Origin: Cyclobacteriaceae bacterium
GTDB lineage: Bacteria > Bacteroidota > Bacteroidia > Cytophagales > Cyclobacteriaceae
Reading direction: 5' to 3'
DNA length: 5,523 nt
Assembly (NCBI GenBank): GCA_030637245.1
Contig: DAOVVI010000156.1
Span: 1-5,523 of the forward strand
The notes below the pieces were generated by a model, which saw only the letters and a program-made list of their open reading frames with translations, did no database searches and was not told the origin of the DNA. A program made the translations under genes and the position numbers. Positions 1 through 5,523 of this stretch are shown in pieces (within the stretch, counting starts at the first letter, position 1; every line of letters starts with the position of its first letter).

Positions 1-918
1 CATAAGCTGGAGAAGATCATTGATGAAACTATTAATGAAAAAATGTCTTTGATATCCGGTATTCCTCCATGGGTTCAGATGTATTTTGACAGGATCACCG
101 AGCGGACAGGTAAACAAATAAAAGACGTCTTCCCTGATTTTTCCATGTTTATTTATGGTGGAGTAAATTTTGAGCCTTATCGGGCAAAATTGGTTGAATC
201 TGTTGGAAAGAAGATAGATTCTATAGAAACATATCCGGCTTCCGAAGGTTTTATTGCTTATCAGGACTCACAACAAGAGGAAGGTTTATTGCTTTTACTC
301 AACTCGGGGATATTCTTTGAGTTTATCCCGACAGATGAATATTTTAATGAAAATCCAACAAGACTAACTATTGAAGAGGTGGATACATGCGTCAATTATG
401 CTGTGATCATCAATAGCAATGCAGGGTTGTGGGGATATTCGATTGGCGATACCGTAAAATTTGTCAATAAAAATCCGTACAGGGTGATTGTCACTGGAAG
501 AATAAAGCATTTTATTTCTGCTTTTGGGGAGCATGTGATAGGAGAGGAAGTTGAAAAAGCCATGAAGTTGGCCACTGATAAATTCAATGAAGTGGAAACG
601 ATAGAATTTACTGTAGCGCCCCAGGTGACGCCGGGAGAAGGCCTCCCACTTCATGAGTGGTTTGTGGAATTTTCAAAACCTCCGGATGACATGAAGCGTT
701 TTGAAATAGAAATTGATGAAAAATTGCAACATTTGAATTCGTATTATGAAGATTTAATCGTGGGGAAAATTTTACGACCATTAAAAATTATTCCGCTCAG
801 AAAGGACGCATTCAGGGATTATATGAAATCAAAAGGAAAGCTTGGAGGGCAAAATAAAGTACCCAGACTCTCAAATGACAGACAAATAGTCGATGAACTT
901 AGAACATATCAATTATAA
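1..918 (+). CDS. GH3 auxin-responsive promoter family protein (acyl-adenylate-forming ligase), 5'-partial
   Basis: The frame is open from the first base and ends at TAA 916-918. The 305 residues visible are the C-terminal part of a protein that is usually around 500 residues, so the ATG at 43 is almost certainly internal. Motifs of the GH3 branch of the ANL (firefly-luciferase-like) superfamily are present: YPASEG at visible residues 78-83 (nucleotide-binding motif), YSIGD at 146-150 (the conserved Asp contacts the ribose in relatives), and TGRIKHF at 165-171, the hinge into the small C-terminal domain, followed by SAFGEHV. Plant GH3 enzymes adenylate a carboxylic acid such as jasmonate or indole acetate and join it to an amino acid. 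The substrate of bacterial members is generally not known, and nothing here identifies it. The protein is probably cytoplasmic, as no membrane segment is visible. It lies on the same strand as dxr with a gap of about 40 bases; shared transcription is possible but unproven. The family call is firm; the substrate is unknown. Confidence 0.9.
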   Translation, partial: HKLEKIIDETINEKMSLISGIPPWVQMYFDRITERTGKQIKDVFPDFSMFIYGGVNFEPYRAKLVESVGKKIDSIETYPASEGFIAYQDSQQEEGLLLLLNSGIFFEFIPTDEYFNENPTRLTIEEVDTCVNYAVIINSNAGLWGYSIGDTVKFVNKNPYRVIVTGRIKHFISAFGEHVIGEEVEKAMKLATDKFNEVETIEFTVAPQVTPGEGLPLHEWFVEFSKPPDDMKRFEIEIDEKLQHLNSYYEDLIVGKILRPLKIIPLRKDAFRDYMKSKGKLGGQNKVPRLSNDRQIVDELRTYQL

Positions 919-922
919 TCTT

Positions 923-944
923 TAATTTTGCGGGCTTATTTTTG
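923..944 (+). promoter_or_regulatory. Candidate Bacteroidota promoter (-7 boxes) upstream of dxr
   Basis: Two matches to the Bacteroidota -7 consensus TAnnTTTG lie in the 39-base gap before dxr: TAATTTTG at 923-930 and TATTTTTG at 937-944. The first would place a transcript start near 936-938 and give a leader of about 15-20 bases before the CTG at 958, a normal length for this phylum. No TTG is seen at the usual -33 distance for either box, and AT-rich gaps give chance matches, so this is only a candidate. If real, dxr and rseP could be transcribed independently of the GH3 gene. Confidence 0.35.
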
Positions 945-957
945 AAAATAAATTATT

Positions 958-2133
958 CTGAGTCGGACTAAAAAACATATTGCTATTCTGGGCAGCACAG
1001 GATCCATTGGCACACAGGCCCTTGAGGTAATTGCCAATAATCCAAATTCTTTTGAAGTAGAAGTGCTTACAGCTCATCGAAATGTGAACCTGCTCATTCA
1101 ACAAGCTGGACAATTCAGGCCAAATGCAGTTGTAATTGGCGATGATAGTTTGTACAGAAAAGTTTTTGATGCGCTTGATCCACTTGATATAAAAGTGTAT
1201 TCCGGAGAGAAATCATTAACCTCCGTGGTAGAAATGGATACTATTGATGTAGTCTTAACCGCTATGGTGGGGTACTCCGGCCTGAAACCGACATTGAGGG
1301 CAATTGAGTCCGGTAGGCAAATAGCGCTTGCAAATAAAGAGACTTTAGTGATTGCCGGCGATCTGATAACAAAAGCTGCTAAAGAAAAGGGAGTTAATAT
1401 TTATCCAGTTGATTCTGAACATTCAGCTATATTTCAGTGCCTGGTTGGAGACTTTCAAAATAAGATTGAAAAAATAATACTAACTGCGTCCGGAGGGCCA
1501 TTTAGGGGCAAGGTTTACGAAGAATTGAAATATGTGAAAGCAGCCCAGGCGCTAAAACATCCTAACTGGGATATGGGAGCAAAGATCACGATCGATTCTG
1601 CAACTATGATGAATAAAGGTCTTGAGGTGATTGAAGCAAAATGGTTGTTTGGTTTGGACAATAATCAAATCGATGTGGTCGTTCATCCGCAGTCCATCAT
1701 CCATTCGATGGTTCAGTTTGAGGATGGTTCCATAAAAGCCCAGATGGGTTTGCCTGATATGCGTTTGCCAATCCAGTACGCATTGAGCTATCCGGACAGA
1801 CTAAAGTCTGATTTCCCAAGATTCAATTTCATGGATTATCCGGAATTGACATTCGAACAAGCAGATTTGGAAACATTCAGAAATTTGGCATTGTCTTATC
1901 AGGCATTAGAAAAAGGTGGTAATTTACCATGTATTTTAAATGCGGCTAATGAAATAGCAGTTGATGCTTTTTTGAAGGATGAAATAGGATTCCTTGAAAT
2001 CTCAGAAGTTATTGAACAAAGTATGGGATCCATCGATTTTTTAAACCATCCGACATTAGAGGATTACGTAAGTACAGATATAGAAACTAGAATAAAAGCA
2101 AAAGAAATAATTAATAAATGGGTAGTACATTAG
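958..2133 (+). CDS. dxr: 1-deoxy-D-xylulose 5-phosphate reductoisomerase (non-AUG start)
   Basis: DXR (IspC) converts 1-deoxy-D-xylulose 5-phosphate to 2-C-methyl-D-erythritol 4-phosphate with NADPH and a divalent metal, the committed step of the MEP isoprenoid pathway in the cytoplasm. Numbering from CTG 958 gives 391 residues, normal for the family. Visible landmarks are the NADPH-binding GSTGSIG (12-18), NKE (126-128), DSEH (152-155, metal-ligand Asp and Glu), TASGGPFRG before the flexible loop, the block ending NKGLE (219-223, third metal ligand Glu223), and HPQSIIHSM from 243 (His249). All catalytic residues expected from E. coli DXR are present. The start is the odd part: the in-frame stop TAA 949-951 is followed only by ATT 952, ATT 955 and CTG 958. 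The first conventional start, GTG 1063, would remove 35 residues including GSTGSIG. CTG 958 is chosen because it gives a short natural N-terminus (MSRTKKHIAIL) and a usual leader length; ATT 955 or 952 is nearly as likely. The 3' end overlaps rseP by 16 bases. Confidence 0.93.
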   Translation: MSRTKKHIAILGSTGSIGTQALEVIANNPNSFEVEVLTAHRNVNLLIQQAGQFRPNAVVIGDDSLYRKVFDALDPLDIKVYSGEKSLTSVVEMDTIDVVLTAMVGYSGLKPTLRAIESGRQIALANKETLVIAGDLITKAAKEKGVNIYPVDSEHSAIFQCLVGDFQNKIEKIILTASGGPFRGKVYEELKYVKAAQALKHPNWDMGAKITIDSATMMNKGLEVIEAKWLFGLDNNQIDVVVHPQSIIHSMVQFEDGSIKAQMGLPDMRLPIQYALSYPDRLKSDFPRFNFMDYPELTFEQADLETFRNLALSYQALEKGGNLPCILNAANEIAVDAFLKDEIGFLEISEVIEQSMGSIDFLNHPTLEDYVSTDIETRIKAKEIINKWVVH

Positions 2134-3467
2134 ATATCATTGTAATGGTTGGGCAGCTTATTTTAGCGTTGTCCATCCTGGTAGGAGTACATGAGGGCGG
2201 ACATATGCTGGCGGCCAAACTGTTTGGTATGAGAGTAGAGCAGTTTTCCATCGGATTTCCTCCAAAAATCTTTGGGTTTAAATATGGTGAAACAGTTTAT
2301 TCGATTGGAGCTATTCCACTTGGAGGATTTGTAAAGATCTCCGGAATGATTGACGAATCCCTCGATACCAAGACCATGGAAGAAGAACCAAAATCATGGG
2401 AGTTCAGATCGAAACCTGCATGGCAACGGCTCATTGTGATGCTTGGTGGAATAATTGTGAATGTGATCACAGGAATTATAATATTTATTTTTCTTACCTA
2501 CTCTTTAGGAGAAACCTATTATTCCATGTCAGAAGTAAATAAACTTGGAGTAGTTCCAGGCCCTATTGGAATTGAACTTGGTTTCAAAACCGGTGATAAA
2601 ATCATCGCCATCAATGGGGAGGTTTTTGAAAGCTTCTATGATGTCAGGGATCCAAATCGTTTGCTTGAAAGCAACAGCTATTATACCGTTATAAGGGACG
2701 GAGAAAAGATTGAGATTCCCATACCGGCAAATTTCATTGAAAATTTTTCCAGACAGGAATCTGATGATTTGTTTGTTGAAGAAATTTTCGAATTTATGGT
2801 TGGTAATATCTCCAAAAATTCCGGTGCGAAAAAAGCAGGATTAAAAGAGGGAGACCGAATAGAAAAAATTGATGGAAAGTCTTTTGATTATTTCCATGAA
2901 TTTAGAGCAGAATTAGCTAATCATGCAGGTCAAACTGTTGCCCTGGATATTAAAAGGCCAACGGATAAAGAAATGACTCAATTTACTGACGAGCAAATAA
3001 ATGTTGAAGTAGGTGAGGATTCATTCATTGGAATTCAGGTAATTAAGCTACTCGAAATAACCAGAGTACAATACAGCTTTTTGGAGTCTATACCAAAAGG
3101 TACAGAAAGAGCATTTAGTGTCGTATGGGTAAACATAAAAGCTTTTGGCAAGATGTTTAGTGGAGATCTTTCCCCGACAAAATCACTTCGAGGCCCGCTA
3201 GGTATTATGAAAGTTTTTGGCGTCACATGGGATTGGATGCGATTCTGGACACTGACGGGTCTTATCTCAATGGTGCTGGCATTCATGAACTTATTGCCAA
3301 TTCCTGCCCTTGATGGCGGTCATGTAGTTTTTCTTGTATATGAAATTGTTTCAGGAAGAAAACCTTCGGATAAATTTCTTGAAAACGCTCAAAAAGTGGG
3401 TATGATATTGCTTTTAGGTCTGATGGTTTTCGTGTTCTTCAACGACATTATTCAGGAGTTCTTTTAG
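2118..3467 (+). CDS. rseP: RseP-type site-2 intramembrane zinc metalloprotease
   Basis: This 449-residue inner-membrane protease (family M50B) cuts membrane-spanning substrates. In relatives these are anti-sigma factors already trimmed by a site-1 protease, and signal-peptide remnants; the substrates here are not visible. The zinc-binding HExxH is HEGGH at 25-29 inside the first transmembrane helix (about 8-30). It is followed by the membrane-reentrant beta region with GAIPLGGFVKISGM (64-77). A second membrane helix lies near 105-128, then two tandem PDZ domains (about 140-205 with LGFKTGDKIIAINGE, and 225-300 with AGLKEGDRIEKIDGK). SLRGPLGI (356-363) and the second active-site motif NLLPIPALDGGH (391-402, metal-ligand Asp399) follow, and a last membrane helix spans about 425-443. 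The protein is complete and all catalytic residues are intact. The ATG start at 2118 lies inside the end of dxr in another frame, giving a 16-base overlap that suggests one transcript and coupled translation. The dxr-rseP order is common in many bacterial phyla. Confidence 0.95.
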   Translation: MGSTLDIIVMVGQLILALSILVGVHEGGHMLAAKLFGMRVEQFSIGFPPKIFGFKYGETVYSIGAIPLGGFVKISGMIDESLDTKTMEEEPKSWEFRSKPAWQRLIVMLGGIIVNVITGIIIFIFLTYSLGETYYSMSEVNKLGVVPGPIGIELGFKTGDKIIAINGEVFESFYDVRDPNRLLESNSYYTVIRDGEKIEIPIPANFIENFSRQESDDLFVEEIFEFMVGNISKNSGAKKAGLKEGDRIEKIDGKSFDYFHEFRAELANHAGQTVALDIKRPTDKEMTQFTDEQINVEVGEDSFIGIQVIKLLEITRVQYSFLESIPKGTERAFSVVWVNIKAFGKMFSGDLSPTKSLRGPLGIMKVFGVTWDWMRFWTLTGLISMVLAFMNLLPIPALDGGHVVFLVYEIVSGRKPSDKFLENAQKVGMILLLGLMVFVFFNDIIQEFF

Positions 3468-3494
3468 TAAAACGAGGCAAGAAGATATAGTTGA

Positions 3495-3525
3495 AGGAGG
3501 TGGTATTTATCCATAGCTACCTCCT
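3495..3525. terminator. Inverted repeat between convergent genes, probable terminator
   Basis: AGGAGGT at 3495-3501 pairs perfectly with ACCTCCT at 3519-3525. The stem extends inward through G·U (3502/3518), G-C (3503/3517) and U·G (3504/3516), leaving a loop of about 11 bases. It sits 27 bases past the rseP stop and 33 bases past the stop of the opposite-strand OmpA-family gene, where a shared terminator is expected. On the + strand a short TTTT (3531-3534) follows, not directly after the stem. There is no strong U-tract on either strand, so it may be a weak or bidirectional terminator or simply a 3'-end stabilising hairpin. The rest of the 3468-3558 gap shows nothing else recognisable. Confidence 0.55.
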
Positions 3526-3558
3526 GCTACTTTTATCAACTGCAACTTACCGCCACTT

Positions 3559-5523
3559 CTACCATTCATCCTCCTCTTCCTCATTGATTTCTTGTTGCAT
3601 TTTTCTTAATTCTTCTTGAGAAGGTCTGTACAATTCAAATTCAACTCGGCGATTTAAAGCTTTGTCAGCTTCTGTTTTTTCTTCCACTATAGGCTGTGAG
3701 CTTCCAAAACCAAAAGTTTCAATTCTTGCAGCAGAAATGTTTTCAAAGTAAATAATATATTCAGCGATTGCCTTTGCTCTTTCAATCGATAAATCCATAT
3801 TAAAATCATAACTGCCGTCTGAATCTGTATGTCCCGTAATTTTCAATTTAAAATCCGGATTGTCCAAAAGGAAGTCAGAAAGCTTATCAAGATCAAGGTA
3901 CATGCTTGTTTTTAATTCTGAAGACCCGTTATCAAATTCAATGGATTCAAATTTCAACCGGCTGGTAATCGACTCCGTTACCATGTGGAGTTCCATGTCT
4001 CCATCAAGAAAGAAAATTTCTTCCACCCTGAAAAATTCATCTCCCTGAATAATCAGCAGGTATTGTTTGTTATTGATGAGTTTAAAATCAAATTTACCCT
4101 CTTTACTTAAAAATTGTGGAGCAACTTCAATTCCGGTTTCAATATCTATAATCGATACAATTCCTCTTTCGAAGGGATCCCCGGTATTTGAATCCATTAA
4201 AGATCCTTGAAGCCTGATGGTTGCCAAAGGCTGTGCACCCATGGGTAATGGAAAAGAATATAGATCCAGATTATTAAGGTCATTTTCGATAGACCTGGCA
4301 TAAAACAAATTCTTACTTTTGGAGTCGATCGTAAAATAAAATTCACTACCGGCGCCATTTACCAGCGGTCCGATATTGTCAGCTTCCTGCCATATTCCAT
4401 TTGTTTTTGAAGATTTGTAAATATCAAATTCACCAAAATTAAGTACATAACCGTTGGAGCTGAAATACAAAATGTGATGGGCCGGATGAATAAAAGGACT
4501 CACTTCACTATTTCGACTATTTATAATGGGGCCCAGATTTTGCGCTCTTGCCCAGTTGCCTTTTTTATCTTTATAAGTGAAATAAATATCGGACATTCCA
4601 AATCCGCCTATACGATCTGAAGCGAAATAAAGCGTGTCATCGCTATGGCTCAGAGAAGGATGTGAATCCCATGAGCGACTATTCACATTAACGCCAAGGT
4701 TGGCAGGACGACTCCAGGTGCTGTCGGGATGTAAAGTAGAAACATAAATATCACAATTTCCATAAGATCCGGGAGCATCACATCTTGCAAAATATATGGT
4801 TTTCCCATCCTTACTCAAGCAAACAGAACCTTCATTATAAATTGTATTAAGCTCTTGAATTGGCCGGGCATAATCCCATTGGTCAAATTCGGTTGCGCTG
4901 AAGTAAATATCCTCGTTCTGCTTTGTATCCAATCCATCTGGAATAATATTTCTTTTAGATGTAAATACTAGTGTTTTGTCATCAATAGCCAAAGAAGGCC
5001 CGTAATCAGAATATTCAGAATTTATAAAATGGCCCATGTTTATCTGCCAACCCCTGGGAGGGCTTAACGTGTCCACATTTCTTCGGTAATCGATCAGTTC
5101 ATAGTAATAATCAATTGGAACGTATTTCTGCAATTCATTTTTGCTTATAGAATCATAGTATATTTCAAGCCGCTCAAGTTCTATGTCGTCGCGATTATGT
5201 TTTAAAACAAGTTTGTATAATTTTTTTGCGTCTTCCATATCGCCATACAGCTCTGTAAGTTTGGCATATCTCCACAGCAAATAGGTATCTTTGTAAAAAT
5301 TTTGAATACCAAACCTGGCAATATAACTGCCCAATTCATTATACAAACCTTCCCAATATTTTGCAGTTTCTTTTAATTGGATTGACTTAAGTTCCTTCTC
5401 ATTATAGTAAAAAGGGATTTTGTTTATATTTTTAAATTGAAAAAATTCATCAGTAGTAGCAGATTCAAATTGTTCCTTTTTAGCTTTTTTTCTGGTTTTA
5501 GTTTTTTTACTCTTTTTTTGGCA
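3559..5523 (-). CDS. PorE-like OmpA-family outer-membrane lipoprotein (TPR, PD40 propeller, OmpA_C), 5'-partial
   Basis: The frame runs from the right edge (5523) to TAG 3559-3561, giving 654 residues; the start codon is outside. TTG 5344 is internal because the frame stays open beyond it. Counting from the edge cysteine as 1: a lysine/arginine-rich stretch (3-16); a helical TPR-like region (about 60-125, with LLWRYAKLTELYGD and DAKKLYKLVL); about five PD40/WD40-like blades (about 165-425, each with a hydrophobic YF/VF strand and several with a SDIY/CDIY-type end); a carboxypeptidase-regulatory-like beta domain (about 435-509); and an OmpA_C domain (about 522-640). The last contains TGHTD (563-567) and LSIERAKAI, whose Asp567 and Arg582 have the 15-residue spacing of the diaminopimelate-binding pair in OmpA/Pal. 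The tail is acidic (EEEEDEW). This domain order matches PorE (PG1058) of Porphyromonas gingivalis, a type IX secretion lipoprotein thought to bind peptidoglycan. Bacteroidota carry several paralogues with this plan, so no symbol is given. An edge Cys followed by QKKSKK fits a mature lipoprotein N-terminus, but the lipobox is not visible. Confidence 0.88.
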   Translation of the reverse strand, partial: CQKKSKKTKTRKKAKKEQFESATTDEFFQFKNINKIPFYYNEKELKSIQLKETAKYWEGLYNELGSYIARFGIQNFYKDTYLLWRYAKLTELYGDMEDAKKLYKLVLKHNRDDIELERLEIYYDSISKNELQKYVPIDYYYELIDYRRNVDTLSPPRGWQINMGHFINSEYSDYGPSLAIDDKTLVFTSKRNIIPDGLDTKQNEDIYFSATEFDQWDYARPIQELNTIYNEGSVCLSKDGKTIYFARCDAPGSYGNCDIYVSTLHPDSTWSRPANLGVNVNSRSWDSHPSLSHSDDTLYFASDRIGGFGMSDIYFTYKDKKGNWARAQNLGPIINSRNSEVSPFIHPAHHILYFSSNGYVLNFGEFDIYKSSKTNGIWQEADNIGPLVNGAGSEFYFTIDSKSKNLFYARSIENDLNNLDLYSFPLPMGAQPLATIRLQGSLMDSNTGDPFERGIVSIIDIETGIEVAPQFLSKEGKFDFKLINNKQYLLIIQGDEFFRVEEIFFLDGDMELHMVTESITSRLKFESIEFDNGSSELKTSMYLDLDKLSDFLLDNPDFKLKITGHTDSDGSYDFNMDLSIERAKAIAEYIIYFENISAARIETFGFGSSQPIVEEKTEADKALNRRVEFELYRPSQEELRKMQQEINEEEEDEW
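3600..3960 (-). other. OmpA_C peptidoglycan-binding domain within the PorE-like gene
   Basis: The domain opens with IEFDNGSSEL (a variant of the family's I.F..GS..L start) and contains TGHTDSDGS, NMDLSIERAKAIAEYI, IETFGFGSSQPI and ALNRRVEFEL. These are the four conserved blocks of OmpA_C in order. Both residues that bind the peptide stem of peptidoglycan (Asp and Arg) are retained, so cell-wall anchoring is expected. Boundaries are approximate. Confidence 0.88.
4250..5040 (-). other. PD40/WD40-like beta-propeller repeats within the PorE-like gene
   Basis: Divergent protein-level repeats recur every 45-60 residues. Examples are YGPSLAIDDKTLVFTSKR, NEGSVCLSKDGKTIYFARC, DSHPSLSHSDDTLYFASDR, SEVSPFIHPAHHILYFSSN and SEFYFTIDSKSKNLFYARS. 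This is the TolB/PD40 pattern of a beta-propeller, probably of five or six blades. Blade two has Cys248 and Cys257 (numbering from the edge Cys) in RCDAPGSYGNCDIY, near enough for a disulfide; a third Cys is at 235. The repeat exists in protein sequence only; the DNA copies are too diverged to recombine. Confidence 0.8.

Noticed and set aside
364..654. Minus-strand reading frame opposite the GH3 gene
   Set aside because: It lies wholly within a well-supported gene, resembles no family and has no promoter; a shadow frame.
43..918. GH3 gene starting at ATG 43
   Set aside because: The frame is open to base 1 and the family is about 500 residues, so this Met is internal to a gene cut by the window edge.
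922..1113. Minus-strand reading frame over the GH3-dxr gap
   Set aside because: It overlaps the coding region for the DXR N-terminus and its protein has no recognisable features.
1063..2133. dxr starting at GTG 1063
   Set aside because: It would lack the first 35 residues, including the GSTGSIG dinucleotide-binding motif that is plainly encoded upstream in the same frame.
3035..3286. Minus-strand reading frame inside rseP
   Set aside because: It is antisense to conserved RseP coding sequence with no independent support.
3495..3503. AGGAGGT as a ribosome binding site for a small gene
   Set aside because: No ATG follows; the immediate GTG 3501 frame is very short and lacks spacing. The sequence is explained as a hairpin arm.
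3860..4048. Plus-strand reading frame inside the OmpA-family gene
   Set aside because: It is antisense to the conserved OmpA_C region; its serine/arginine-rich composition is typical of a shadow frame.
4250..5040. DNA tandem repeat in the propeller region
   Set aside because: The repetition is only at protein level; nucleotide copies are strongly diverged.
3559..5346. OmpA-family gene starting at TTG 5344-5346
   Set aside because: The frame continues to the right edge without a stop, and the TPR region plus the cysteine/lysine-rich N-terminus fit upstream extension.

Overview
The window looks like chromosomal DNA from a Bacteroidota bacterium, possibly of the Saprospiria type; the lineage is an inference from gene content and style. 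Supporting signs are a GH3-family acyl-adenylating protein, an A-rich region without Shine-Dalgarno sites before the genes, two TAnnTTTG-type -7 boxes in the only upstream gap, and a large outer-membrane protein built as TPR + PD40 propeller + regulatory-like domain + OmpA_C. The DNA is moderately AT-rich and even in composition. No mobile element, CRISPR array, tRNA or rRNA is visible.

Layout: (1) 1-918 (+) is the C-terminal part of a GH3-like ANL-superfamily ligase; its start lies left of the window. (2) 919-957 is a short gap with candidate Bacteroidota promoter boxes. (3) About 958-2133 (+) is dxr, the second enzyme of the MEP isoprenoid pathway. Its N-terminal NADPH-binding motif is encoded upstream of any ATG, GTG or TTG in frame, so the start must be a rare codon (CTG or ATT) or there is a one-base error. 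(4) 2118-3467 (+) is rseP, a site-2 intramembrane protease, overlapping dxr by 16 bases. (5) 3468-3558 is a convergent gap with an inverted repeat that probably ends transcription from one or both sides. (6) 3559-5523 (-) is a PorE-like multidomain OmpA-family protein. Its reading frame stays open to the right edge, where the last visible codon is a cysteine followed by a lysine-rich stretch, as expected just after a lipoprotein signal peptide.

Functionally, dxr and rseP form a conserved envelope/isoprenoid pair: the MEP pathway supplies undecaprenyl and quinone precursors, and RseP handles envelope proteolysis. The opposite-strand gene encodes a probable peptidoglycan-anchored outer-membrane lipoprotein of the kind seen with the type IX secretion system. 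I see no wholly new system. The points most worth a second look are the dxr start codon and the PorE-like protein with its homopolymer-rich N-terminus.
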